Source of the DNA: Tigriopus japonicus
Taxonomy: Eukaryota; Arthropoda; Copepoda; Harpacticoida; Harpacticidae
Assembly: GCA_010645155.1 (NCBI GenBank)
Contig: CM021316.1
Coordinates: forward strand, 7,799,346-7,863,345
DNA: 64,000 nt
Reading direction: 5' to 3'
Both the position numbers and the translations under genes were made by a program. The notes beneath the pieces were generated by a model. That model had not been told where the DNA came from. It made no database searches and saw only the letters and a program-made list of their open reading frames with translations. Of the stretch, positions 36,101 through 47,000 are shown piece by piece; position 1 is the first letter of the stretch, and each line of letters opens with the position of its first letter.

Positions 36101-36706
36101 TTAGCAACAGAACCACAACTTTTGATGTTCATCTAATTCGATGTCTAACAAATATTGATCCTATCGCAAAAGTTGCTTTCTGGATAGCATACTTACTGGC
36201 TGTTAATTGATAAAGTTTTAGGCAAATTTTTGGTCTGTTCATTTGCGGTAAAAAACTTTTGGGAAAGTTAGGGACCACAAATTTCTTTCTCAAATAGTCG
36301 TCAACCCACAAGCTCGCACAAAATCACAAAAAGTATGATTTAGATTTTCAAACGTATTTAGATTAAAAAACCTCAAACATTTGTGATGTCAGCTTTTCAT
36401 TCGTTTTCCGATTGATTCTTTTTAGCTGGTCGTCCGATGTTCCATTCGCTTCCATCTCAAAATTATCTGGCCCCACCAGGTCCGTCTGGGATGACATCAA
36501 CCATGGGCGTGGCCGATTATGACGGGGCCATAATCGAGGAGCACCCAAACAATTCGACACGAAAAATCTTTCGATCCCGCGCCAATACTGACAGCAGACT
36601 TTGCTCAAGGGCTCGTAGCATGTCAATGGGCTCTAACATGAACCCATTTTTTACCATTGGCAATGAGACCATCGAGAACAAGGCAAGGCTTGATTATATA
36701 AAATAG
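21166..36706 (+). CDS. RERG/RASL12-like small GTPase with poly-Gln insertion (6 exons, 490 aa)
   Basis: Ras-superfamily GTPase of the RERG-like branch. Exons: 21166-21277, 26122-26597, 26666-26824, 27217-27356, 34887-35191, 36426-36706; splice phases fit throughout. G1 is GQASVGKT (30-37), followed by TKRFIYDYAPEI, then G3 DTAGHF (77-82), G4 TKCD (211-214) and G5 EISTK (240-244). Between about residues 129 and 196 sits a Gln/Ser-rich insertion with two Q6 runs, where normal Ras proteins have a short loop before strand beta-5. After the G domain (about 296) comes a long Ser/Pro/Asn-rich tail with no CAAX prenylation motif, as in RERG. Ras-equivalent positions 12 and 61 are Ala and His, so GTP hydrolysis is probably weak (inference). 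The last exon ends with AAG then GCAAGG, which could be a non-canonical GC donor; otherwise the stop at 36704-36706 is used. Introns 1 and 4 are 4.8 and 7.5 kb. Confidence 0.82.
21624..22382. mobile_element. Inverted-repeat element, family TAGGCCTGGGATTT (759 bp)
   Basis: Left end TAGGCCTGGGATTTTAATGC pairs with right end gcatcaaatccccaagccta. Flanking octamers do not match, so a target duplication is not shown. Its interior (about 22145-22290) resembles 40630-40780, both containing ttaactt-tttttgaaaa and cacatttttaag-like blocks, so a diverged second copy exists. Confidence 0.6.
25241..25532. mobile_element. MITE, family TAGAGGGCTAACAG (copy 2)
   Basis: Left end agaggctaacagagaaatgt and right end atttctctgctagccctcta match the ends of the 12356-12527 element. 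The interior (agatttgttttgaacac, catgcattgctct, ctccctgaaaac) is shared with 35890-36060. No target duplication is visible. Confidence 0.7.
27489..27960. mobile_element. Foldback inverted-repeat element (copy 1)
   Basis: The left arm (gagtgggaggctaaccataa onward) and the reverse complement of the right arm (gactgggaggctaatgaaaa onward) align over about 170 bases, including cgttcttctgc-like and ttttcagctaaatcga-like blocks. The same two-armed element recurs at 47287-47711. No protein is encoded. Confidence 0.65.
28852..29697 (+). pseudogene. 3' end of a non-LTR retrotransposon reverse transcriptase (jockey/CR1-like)
   Basis: A 281-codon open frame. Its second half has the typical tail of LINE reverse transcriptases: VEQVQRCFTRNITG, then LSYWERLQKLGLYSTQRR, then YVFKSIHGLFPNPGF and an ending in FNLLPICLRREY. 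The finger and palm domains with the YxDD site are absent upstream, so the copy is 5' truncated, as is usual for LINEs. The start codon is arbitrary, and the first 100 residues are not recognisable. It sits in the same orientation as the host gene and ends about 70 bases before an assembly gap. Confidence 0.7.
29769..29790. other. Assembly gap (22 N)
   Basis: A run of N bases just after the LINE 3' end. A repeat-induced assembly break is likely, and the true gap length is unknown. Confidence 0.98.
32864..33345. mobile_element. Inverted-repeat element, family TAGTGATGG (copy 2)
   Basis: Left end ttgtgatggatcaaaaag and right end ctttcgctccatcacta match the termini of 6454-7287. The interior is a degenerate array of roughly 40-bp units containing ttttggttttggttaagc and ctcttttggcc. 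I see no target duplication. Confidence 0.6.
35300..36060. mobile_element. MITE, family TAGAGGGCTAACAG (copy 3), split by a nested insertion
   Basis: The left part (acagaaatgtcactccagtt, 35311-35333) and right part (agtggagatttgttttgaac through ctccctgaaaacgcaagttc, from 35882) correspond to contiguous sequence in the copy at 25241-25532. A 540-bp element at 35334-35873 interrupts it. The outer right terminus is degraded. The element lies in intron 5 of the GTPase gene. Confidence 0.65.
35334..35873. mobile_element. hAT-like element, family CATTGAT/CTTAGATC (copy 2), nested
   Basis: Starts CTTAGATCAGTTATAATCAC and ends attaataaaagtcaatg. It is flanked by a perfect 8-bp duplication gttcagtc at 35326-35333 and 35874-35881. 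It is the opposite-orientation relative of 8590-9549, shortened in the middle. Confidence 0.8.
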
Positions 36707-36844
36707 AGAATTTTGATGTAAGCTCACAAATTTGCCAATAAGTGGCAGTAAACAGCAAGGCAAGCAAGGGGAAGAGCTTAGAAAATAGTACTTTTCACCC
36801 TTTTCTTACCAGCTATTATAAAGCTTCAACTGAATTTCTCTATG

Positions 36845-36984
36845 AAGGATTTTACCCCAAGCTTAAAAAAATCGCCAATAGATGGTGTAAAAGAGGGGAC
36901 ATGTACTAAATGCTACCCTCTTAACTTGCATTCACTTTCCGCACCATCTATCGGCGTCTACTAAAAGCTTGGGTTAAAATCCTC
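36845..36984. repeat. Short inverted repeat downstream of the GTPase gene
   Basis: aaggattttaccccaagctt and the atcgccaatagatggtg block are mirrored by caccatctatcggcg and aagcttgggttaaaatcct. Arms are about 40 bp around a centre of about 55 bp. It is probably a small MITE or foldback, with no duplication seen. Confidence 0.6.
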
Positions 36985-37295
36985 AATTCCTTGAAAAAAT
37001 AGAGTCCTGTTGCACAAAAGTGGAATTTTACGACTCACTTCTGAGTAAGCTTGAAACACGTTTTCGGATTTTTTTTTCTAATGATAATGCCATTTTTTGT
37101 TGCTTTAGTAGACTCTGAATTTGTGGTTTGAATCCTTCTTTTCGTGAAAACGCTTGGTATTCTTAAGGACGACATTGATAAGTTCCAAGTTGCAGGCTTT
37201 CAGGATAAATAGGATACTAAACAAAGAAAAACTCGAAATATTTAAGAGATAACTATTATTGAATGAATTTATAATAAAGGAAACATCTTCACCTA

Positions 37296-38581
37296 CCGGG
37301 CGTGTAAAAAGTCCTGAGACCATTTTGAAATGTAATGTGAAGAGGTTTAGCGAGTTGCTAATTAGATAATACCCACCCCATTGGTTCAGCAATAGTGTCA
37401 GCTGTCAAATGAGGTGTTTTTCAAAGTTATCAATCAGCAAGAAGCTGTGATGGAAGCCAAAAGGCGGGAGATTGCCACACTTGTGCGCGCAGGCCACAAA
37501 ACCAAGGACATCATCAACCTCCTCAAAGTCAGCAAAGCCACAGTCTGTAGGGTCAGGAATCGCCTGAGTGATGGCCAAGACATCAAGGATCGACCAAGAA
37601 GTGGGAGGCCACAAAAATTGTCGCCAGCTGAGGCTAAAAAGGCATTTATCGCCAATCCCAACATGAAAATGTCCGAGTTGGCCAAGAAGAAGAAAGTGTG
37701 CAAGAAGACCGTGTCTAATGCTGTCAAAGCTGCTGGTGGAAAGTCCTTGAGACTCTTGGAGCGCCTACTTTTAGCTCAACATCAGCAGGAAGTCCGTCTA
37801 GAGCGTTGTCAAAGGCTTCTCAGGGATTTGAAAAGTCATGGTGATCGGATCATTTTTTTCTCTGACGAAAAGACTTTCACAGTTGATCCAGTCATCAATA
37901 AACAAAATGATCGTGTCATTTGCTTTGATAAGACCCCCAGAGGCCAGGGCAGCATCACCAAGACAAAGCATCCTGCATCAGTGATGATGCTGGGTGTCGT
38001 GGCCTCCACAGGGGAAAAAATGCCACCAATTTGGTTTCAAACAGGCTACAGATTGACGGCCATTGACTACTTGGATATCTTGAAGACCAAGGTCCTCCCA
38101 TAGATCCTCAAGATCACGAAGAAGTCTGGCAAGTCCTCCTACATCTTTCAACAAGATGGTGCACCTGCGCACACTGCCAAAATTGTCCAGGAATGGCAAG
38201 CCAACAGCATGGCATTCTGGCCAAAGACTTTCTGGCCACCACAGAGTCCGGATGTGAACCCTCTGGACTATAGTATCTGGTGGCACATTGAAAGTAAAGC
38301 ATGCAAGACCCGCCACAGTAATATTCAAGCTCTGAAGGACTCAGTTAACAAGGAGTGGAGGAGGATGTGCAAGGACTACGTAAGCAAAACGTGCAAGGCC
38401 TTCAGAAGGCGTCTGGAGGCTGTCATTGATGCCAATGGGGCTCAAGTTAAAAAATATCTTTAATTTACATGTATTTGTTTCAACCAGCAATAAATATTAC
38501 CCATGTTCAACTTCATCAAGATCATTCAAGAGCTCATAATGTTAAATTTAAAAAAGGTCTCAGGACTTTTTACACGCCCGG
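37296..38581 (+). mobile_element. Tc1/mariner element (1286 bp, TA-flanked)
   Basis: Perfect 26-bp terminal inverted repeats at 37296-37321 and 38556-38581, beginning CCGGGCGTGTAAAAAGTCCT. Both sides are flanked by TA (37294-37295 and 38582-38583), the Tc1/mariner target duplication. One transposase frame lies between them. The identical ends and nearly open frame point to recent insertion. Confidence 0.92.
37414..38463 (+). pseudogene. Tc1/mariner transposase with one in-frame stop
   Basis: Cut-and-paste DDD transposase. One reading frame runs from 37414 (or the Met at 37450) to 38463 and is interrupted only by TAG at 38101-38103; about 349 codons in all. The N-terminal helix-turn-helix reads IATLVRAGHKTKDIINLLKV and KATVCRVRNRL, followed by RPRSGRP, the linker motif of this superfamily. 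Catalytic aspartates appear in FFSDEKTF, FQQDGAPAHTA and SPDVNPLDY. I count 36 residues between the second and third Asp, close to the DD37D maT-type group rather than Mos1 DD34D. The stop falls between the first and second catalytic Asp, so this copy should be inactive unless the stop is an assembly error or is read through. Confidence 0.9.
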
Positions 38582-41500
38582 TATATTCATATAAAGTCGT
38601 GGTTATATGGATTCACTTGTTCAGAAACCATAATTTTGTACCCAGTGACGGCTCACCCACTCAAATTATCCACGATTTATTTTGAATAAAGCATCAAAAC
38701 TTTGATTGGACTTGATTAGCTCTAATAGTGCTTGTATTTTTAGATGACTAAAACAAAATATTGAGCTAACACCTATATTTATATCAAACACAAAGTATCT
38801 TCAACATGGCTTGTTTGGTCAAAAAGTGCTTCTGAAATTCAGTGAACGTTAGTTGTGGACTACTCTGTTTTAATGTCAGGGTATGATTTTTTGTGGCACT
38901 GTTGTTGCATTTTTCAAGTGTTCAAGTGTCCCATGACGAATTACCCAAAATATGGAGTATGAATTCTTAAATTTAAGATTATCGACCAAAAGATACTAAC
39001 AATTGCCTCTGAAAGATTGAAGTTTTGGGTAATACTGTAGATTCCGTTAGATCCGCAAATGTCCTAACAAACAACCAATTCTCCACAAAAAGGCCAACCA
39101 AACCTACTGTACATATTGCAGGAGAAATTTATTGGTCGTACTCCTTTAATACAGTTCTCTATGGGGAACATGACTCAGCTTTGATTCACTTGTGAAGGTT
39201 TTTCTTCTTCATTTTCAGGATGAAACGTGGAAACCCAAGAGGAAAACGAGCGTCTTCTTTCCTTAGGTCGGAAAAGATCGCGCGAGAGATGGGCAAAACA
39301 TGGCCATGAAACAGAAATACAATTTGCTGACAATGGGATTTCAAGACTCTAATTGAAAAAAAGCGTCTCGGAAGGAAAGTGAATGGCTGTTTTAAAAGCA
39401 AGAAACTTGAAAAGCCTGCCCCCAAAACAAACATCAGATGATCCGTCATTTGTGACAAAACAGTCAAACTCTTCTGTCAGATGTGGACTTAAAGTTTTTC
39501 TTAATGTTGTCCAACATTGTCTTTGACAGTCTTTTTGAGAGCTATGTGTTGAATATCATGATTTGATTTTTGTGCTTGTTGGGGAAAACTTGACTTCCCA
39601 TGACGATTCCTAAATGACAGCAAACAAATGAAGCTGAAAAAAAATTAAAGCCCTTAGTTTCCCACTAATACTCAATGTCAGAACACTTTAAGATTCATAC
39701 ATTATCATATCGGATTGTATCTGATCGTTTTCCATGTCATTAAATCATCTATTTTTGATTGGCTCATCGGTAACATTTAAATAAAAGGCATTTTCTTCCA
39801 TAGAATGATCATTATTTTGCAATCTCGAGCTAACCAATAGTTTCTGGACCAATGATCGCCTTTTACAGACGCTTTGTTAGATAAGGTGGATGGATTCATA
39901 GTCATATCTAGAACAATAACATTTCGTTGAGCAAACCATCATTAACGTGATTGCGAGTAAACTTGAATGAAGCGCCGTGAAAGTCAATTAAAGCACAAAG
40001 GAATGCAACAAATAGACTCCGAAATTAGCAACTTTTTTAACCCAGACCAATTGATGTTGCAAATAAAAAATGGAATTGATAAGTTGGTTTCAAAAACTTC
40101 TTACAGACTCTTTCCTGATTGGCATCATTTTGCCCATGTCTTTTTTCAGTACTTTGAAAGTACAAAAAACATCATTTGATTGAAGAAGACCGTTTTATCA
40201 TATTTTCCCATTTCCTAGAGATCAAACATTTGAGTTTTTTTCACGTTTTCCACTCCAATGGCTTATTCCCGAAACTTAAATAAAGCCAATATTTCTTTCG
40301 GAGGATAGAACGAGCCCCACAAAAAAATTTGGGCCAAAAAAAGTTTTGAGGCAAAAATGACGGATTTAAGAGAGAAAATAAAATCTGAACACTTTTTTCG
40401 TGCTTTTCGACATTTTTGTTCAAAAGAAGCCCGTTTAGAGAACTAAAGAGTATTATTCCTTTCAATCCTGTTTTGGCACTTTTTCTACCGTTTTTTTCCT
40501 GCTCAAACACGATACTGTAAAAAATCATATTGTTTATATGGAAATTCCCAACCCAGGAAACCAACTTTGATTTAAGACTTTTATCTAAGTCAGGTCTAGA
40601 TTAAAAGTAAAAAATCTAATAACCTGTTCAATTAACTTATTTTTGAAAACTCAATCACCACATTTTTAAGTCTTATCTGCATACCTTCAGAATTGAAATT
40701 GATTGAGAACATGTTAACCAGCTGTCTAGTTTCTTCTAGTTTAACCGGTTCATTTTTGAACCCAAAAGGCGAAAAATTCGCTCCGGGGATACGTTTTGTC
40801 TTAACAGGTCAAAATAACAAATATTATTAAATAAATCCTCCTGAAGATATACGTCTTTGAAAAACTATACGTCAATTATCTTGACTATTCTTACCTAATT
40901 GGATGTTTATTTGAAAATTCATAAGAATCTACTGAACATATGTGTGAATTTACTTCACATACACTAATAAAATAAGTGCGTACGTCTTTCGGACCAAATT
41001 TAAATTCCAATAACATTTTAAATTTATCAATTTGTAACAAGTACACGAGTCTTTTCTTTTTCTCCATAGGACTCCAATCCAGAAAAAAACACCTTTGTAG
41101 ACATGTCCCTGAGGTGACTTGACCACATCGTCTCTCGTCCCCGCTCCCGCCATGTACGTAGTTTGAAGGGCATCTGGTACTAAGGACGATTAACAAAAAA
41201 TCTAGATTGGTACGGATTCATCCGACCAAAGCAACGGAACCAAACGGCGCTAATTGTTAGCGCTGAATGTTGACTAACTAAGCCTGTTGAGTCGGTAAGC
41301 ACTTACAGAATGACGTTCAGATCAAAGGCCTCCGCAGATCTGCAGTGGTTGACTTAGGATGGGATGTCATCACAAGAGGATAGGATGCTGAGGAAATCTA
41401 AAAAGGTCCAAGACTTGCATTTTTGGTCAGTTTTTCTGCTTAAAATAGTAACTTATTCACCCCATGCAATATCCTTTTAGTTACTTGTAACTTAAACTAA

Positions 41501-42789
41501 AGTGTAGTTTAGCGAAATTTGTTATGCAAAAATCCAAAAAAATGAACATGGCAAGTCTTCTGAAGAACAAAAAAAAAATCGGGCCTATTTGGTTAGTTTT
41601 CCATCAAACAAAATAATGGCATCATATCCTGTGGCAAGTTTATCTGTCACAAAGCGTCATTTGTGGGGTTTGTCGGGTTTGTCTGCGCTTGGTCTCCGAA
41701 ACAAACTAGGCCTACATTAAGGGACCCCAAAATAATGAAGTCAGTGCCAGTTGATTACTTACATCCATATTTTTCTGAATTTTCGAGTTCCTGAAATAAT
41801 TGTGTTGTTTGCAATAAGACTTTTACATTTTTCATATTCTGATATTTTTGACAACAAAAAAAATAAAAAAACAGACCTTGTCTTCCAACCTGCCCATAAG
41901 GGAGCCCTCTCTTAAAAGGCAAGCCCGAAAGCAAGCAAGACAAAATTCTGGATAATATTTTTGTCGATGTATTAATGAGCTTTACAAACATCACAACAAT
42001 TGAACAAACTCACGCAACCTTAAATATCTCTGCGTTGACGGCAGAGTATCAAAGGCTTCTTAAAGTCAGTAAGTGCTGAAGCTGAAAATCGTTTCTTTGA
42101 CCTTTGGCTTTCTGATTGCATAAATTAGATAGTTCCTATCTTTAATATTATTTTCTTCCGGAGGTTAATGAATTGAGATATCCAGGTTGCCAGGTTTGTC
42201 TTTAACATAGCATTCAAATTCACTCTTTTTGGAAGCTGTTGGCCCAGTATAAAAAAACTTGACCCCAAAAGTGCATGAATTAACTTAAAAGTCTCCCTAA
42301 CCTTAAATCTTTGTTTCGCCCAAATTCTGCATTGCCATTTTCACTGGGACTAGCATGTTTGAAAATGGGACAAATTTTGATAGGACACATCTTTTCTGGA
42401 GATTTGATATTCCATTGAACATCTTAAAAGTCACCATTGTTTCAGCCAGTGCAGTATTTTATTTTAATAACAATCATAATCTTTATTGCGAGATTTCTTT
42501 TTTCATGGATACATCAGATGAGTATGTAAAGTCGTGGTTATAAATAACTTTGTACAGATATGTTCATACTAGTGACCTATGATTAAGGGTCACTTTCCGC
42601 GTTCATGCAGGGGTATTTTATCTTAAACCAGCCCTTCCACTTCGAATGGAAACTCTACATTTGTAAATAACACAAGGCGCTACAGTTAGATTAGTTTAAA
42701 GGCTTTATAAAGCCTTATGGTTAGTTTGGTTATCATCTGTTATTTTTATCCAAAATCAACCACGCAACCTTTTCTCACTTTTGTCTTAT

Positions 42790-42988
42790 TATTCTGACAA
42801 AACTATCGGGCCTGGATCGCTCTCTTTGGTTCTGGCTACGCTCACTCGCTCTTTCCCACACATCCCCGCAAGAAGAACAACACTGAAGACAGAGTCGAGA
42901 CAGACAGAACGAAAGAGAGTGAGAGGATCAGGAAGTGAATGCCCAAAGGAAACACTGGAAATTCATCCCTGAGCTCCAATTGTGGCAG
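42790..42988 (+). promoter_or_regulatory. Probable 5' UTR exon of the CCPG1-like gene
   Basis: Non-AT-rich sequence with ctctctttgg and ctcactcgctctttccc, ending at a strong donor (GGCAG then GTAAGAAAA at 42989). The next acceptor with an ATG shortly after it is at 44021, 20 bases before the CCPG1-like start. The 5' boundary is not defined. Confidence 0.45.
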
Positions 42989-43450
42989 GTAAGAAAAGGT
43001 TTCAGATTCAAGATACATCTTAAAAGTTCAATTTCCATTGGATTTTAGCACCTGATGGCCTTCCAATGGGGTCAGACACACCCTGAATGAGGGCCTTTGA
43101 GATTGATGCGCAATTGGCGGAGTCAAGGCCTTCTTCCTTTTTTTACATGAAGGCCACTCTGACTCACTTGGTTGCTGTAGGTCTAGGCCCTATGAGGCCC
43201 TTTACAAACTCACTTGAAATTAGAAACAGGGAGCAATTTGGAGGAAATCTAGATTTAAATCATGTCTGGTCCTTCATTTAACCTTTAAATATCGTGGTGA
43301 GATGTCACTGCCAAAGCAATCATGGAATATTGATATGGCCACGAATTATCCAGTAGTGACCCTAAATTGTAATATTTGTCATAGCATGAATCATTTTTAG
43401 GGTATTTGTGTCCATTGTTGGATGGTCAACTACATTTAGGAAGAGTGTAA

Positions 43451-43688
43451 TCGGACGAATTCAGCTGGGTATTCTGGGGCCAAAATGGCTAGGGATGCGT
43501 CAGAGTTGAGACTAGCACTCCCAAATACTTAATTGAAATTCTCAAGCCTAATTCGCATTGCTCGTTTTGATATTCAAGCCAAACGAACTTTTCCCCTCAC
43601 GTAGCAAACTTAAGTCATGAAACACCCGAGCCTAATTTTGACGCATCCCTAGCCAGTTTGGCCCCAGAATCCTCAGCTGAATTCCGAC
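43451..43688. repeat. Inverted-repeat element in the 5' UTR intron of the CCPG1-like gene
   Basis: The left arm (tcggacgaattcagctgg, ttctggggccaaaatggc, tagggatgcgtca) is mirrored by the right arm (tgacgcatccctagccag, ttggccccagaatcctca, gctgaattccgac). Arms are about 60 bp. TAGGGATGCGTCA at the inner edge looks like an hAT-type terminus, but the mirrored sequence extends beyond it, so the true ends are unclear. Confidence 0.65.
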
Positions 43689-44040
43689 TAAACTCATCCA
43701 ATTTAAATTATTACATTTTCAATAAATGGACCCAGCTCTGAAGACCATGTTGATATTAAAGTAATCTGGATAAAAAATGCTTTAAATAATAACTGTTTAT
43801 TTACATTGATTTAATCACTTAATTCACTTAATTAATTAAACTTGTGTCACTTAATGTAAAAAAAATTTTGACTGCAAGTTGGTAATGGACCACACTCCGA
43901 TACTATTTGCTAATCTACATAGAATCTATCCTTAATTATTGAGAACATTTTAAGATATTTGCACCAGATGTAATTTTGACTTCACCAATCGACTCCTTTT
44001 AATCAATTCTGTTGTTTTCAGTATATTGTAAGTTTAATCA

Positions 44041-47000
44041 ATGGAGAACGAAGTGAGTTCCACGAGCTCCTCGGGAGGATCCGGATCGCCTTCCAATTCG
44101 GATAACGAGAGCTGGACCATCTTGGATCAAGTGGAAGACCTTGCCGAATCAGAAGAGGCTCCCGCTAAACATGCCGAACGATCGTTGGGTAAGTCAAAAA
44201 CACCTCAAGTTCCTCCTCCAACTCTTCATTTGACTTGGCTTTCGCGTTCATTTGTCCTGAGTTATTTGTATAGTTTTGTTGATATTTGTATTTGTTTTTT
44301 TTCTTGGGCGGCTTTGTTTCAGCCGGTTCGCCTCACTCGAACTCGGGTCGAGTGAGTCGGAACCAAGAGGAATGTTCCGATTCCGAACCCGAAGATCGTT
44401 CCAATCTCCTTACCAAACTCACTCACATTTCTAACCTGTCCGCATTTACTTACAACTCAGGTAGACCAAGAGATCCCAAGGGCGTATTTATGTAGACTAA
44501 CCCCTTCAAAATTGGAAATGGGGAAGAAGAACTTGGACATAAACTCTCACTTTTGTTTTTAGATGGTCCTGAAAGTGTTTGCTCGGATGGAATTCCGATA
44601 TCGGAAGATCTCTTGTCTGAAGAGAAATCGTCCCAATATTTGTGGAACACCGAGATCACTTCGGATGATGTGATTGAAGAAGGAGTGGAAGTGCGCGAAA
44701 ATCCGGATGAAACCCAAGTCATGAATTTATTGGGTCAAATGAACCCACAATTGAACATGTCACAAATGACTTTGAAGCAAGATCACGACGACGATGACAT
44801 GGAAAACGAAGAAGAAGATAGCATTTTCGCCGAAGATGCGAGTGACATTGATTTTGATGAAGATATCGAGATCATTCCTCCGGGATCAGGTTCATTCTGT
44901 TCAACCACCACCGATCTCTCATCTCTTTATCCCGCGAATGAGCTCCACGAATCTTATCCCAATGTAAGAGAACATAATTTATAACTTGGAAAACATGCTT
45001 CATAAAATGTTCTAATTCCAGATCAAACGGGGCCAAACTTATAGTCACAAACGGAAAGACAATGTCAACTACATTCTCACCGGTCTCTTGGTTGGGTTTC
45101 TGGTTTTGGTATTGGGTTTGGGGATTGGACATTTTCTGGGTTGGTCTGAACGTTTGGAGTTGCAAGAGTATTATGCGGATATTCGCGAGGAACGCTTGGA
45201 AGCTCTGGAGGACAATCTTGTTTCCTGTATGACAGGTCCTGAAGGACAAGGTCTGGATGATCAAGATCTGGATGACAAGGTCATTCGACAGCTTTGGGAA
45301 GAAAACAAAGAGCTCAAGGCCCAATTGGAACAACTCAAGCATGAACAAGATCAAGCTTATGAGAGTTCGGACAAAGTCGAGGAGGAATTGAGTGCCATTT
45401 TGCGCGATCGCCTCAATGACCTCTTGACCGCTAATGCTGATTTGGAGAAGGAAGTGGCAAGGCTCAGATACTCGCATGAGGCTATGGTGGAAGTTGAGAC
45501 CTCTAAGGCCAAATTGGAAGAGTCTGCCAATCATCTGAAGTCCACCAAGGACAATCTGAACTCCATGGTCCATGAGAATGATCAACTGAGATTGGCCATT
45601 GGCAAAGCCAGATATGGCACTCCTTCTGTTCCTGTTCCAGAGAGACAGAGGATCAATAATTTGCAGACTGAAAATGAAGAGCTAAAGAAAGAGGTAAGCA
45701 TTTTTTTTTTTTTAAATGGTTAAAAACCATAAATAGTGAGTTTTGAAGTTGAAAAAATGTCACAAAGTTAATGATCCTGACAGTGGGCATCAGTTTTTTA
45801 GATAAACAGGTATTTTTTCCTTAATTTGTCACTTTTTTGGGTCAACATAAATTGGAAATTCTTTTTGGTCGAAAATATTTTGATCGCGTTTATTATTAGG
45901 ATAAAAAATAGGGACCGTTTTGGATCTGATCTTAACACCAGATTTACAAAGGATTCAAAACTCTCAAATTACCATGAAATATTTTCATTAAGCTCTCTTT
46001 TATGTTTATGTTATGTCATTATATTTATGGTTATTTATATTTATTATGCTCTTGTATGTTTGTCATGATGCAGGGATGTTATTTTGTTATTTTTTTTCTC
46101 AAGGTTCGTCGAATGCGATACAGCATGCCCCAAGGATTGGGTCTGAATATCGAGCCTTCCGATGAAGAAGAGATTCCATCCTCTCAAGACAATGGCACAT
46201 TTGTCGATGAAGCCTTCATCGAGATCGAAGATGACGATCAGGAGTATGAAGCTAATAAGCCTGAGAAAGTGTCCGTCTTGAATTCCTTCTCAGATCTGGT
46301 TTTCAACACCACCCAAGATTTATTTGGCTTCCAATCCAAAGGCTTCAATCTGAGTGTAGCCACGGAAATGCTCCAAAGCTTCAATGATAAAGTCCATAAG
46401 GTTTGGGATGAAGCCTTGGTGTCTTCAGAAGACGATTTAGCCGAGTTCAAAGACATGACCCAACAGTTGGAGAAAATTCTCGAGGACAAATGGATAGAAT
46501 TGCTCACTCTCGCCGAAAATGAAGAGATTCAGAAGCAAGCCGATCACGCCAAGAAGACTCTGAACAAACTCAGCAAGACTCTCTTCGAGACCCTGAAATA
46601 TGCCGAAGAAGCTGTGACAAATGACGTCGAAGTCCAGGATTGGTTGGGATCCTTAGCCCAGATTCAAGCAGGACTAAACAAGAAATGGGCAGGAATCCTG
46701 GACAAGTTCCATAGCAAAACCCAACGGAAAGGTGATCTAGCCGAAGGCGAATCTGGCGGCCATCCCAAGGCCAACAAGGCCAGTTCTCGGTGGTCTTCGA
46801 AGAACTTGGATTGGACCTTTGATCGGGCAGAAACCCGCAAAGAGGCTCGCCAAGCTGAACGTCGAAGTGATTGGCTCTTTGAGCGAGCTCAGAATCGCAA
46901 GCGCTTCCATGACTTTGAGGCCATGGATTGGCATTCAAAGCGAATGCTCAATAAGTGGTGCGATGAGGATGATGAATGCCACACCCTTTCCGAGGTAGGA

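Larger units (their letters stand above)
36707..42780. other. Spacer between the GTPase gene and the CCPG1-like gene
   Basis: Contains a possible AATAAA for the GTPase gene (37273-37278, just before the mariner), the inverted repeat at 36845-36984, the mariner element at 37296-38581 and a diverged repeat at about 40630-40780. The stretches 38600-40600 and 40800-42780 are AT-rich with no gene I can support. Confidence 0.5.

Noticed and set aside
37978..38328. Minus-strand frames across the mariner
   Set aside because: Antisense shadows of the transposase.
41100..41400. Less AT-rich block that looked like a retrotransposon or exon remnant
   Set aside because: No open frame with recognisable residues on either strand and no splice-site support.
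44872..45585. 237-codon minus-strand frame
   Set aside because: It lies opposite exons 3 and 4 of the CCPG1-like gene and is explained by that coding sequence; the product looks like low-complexity Leu/Phe sequence.
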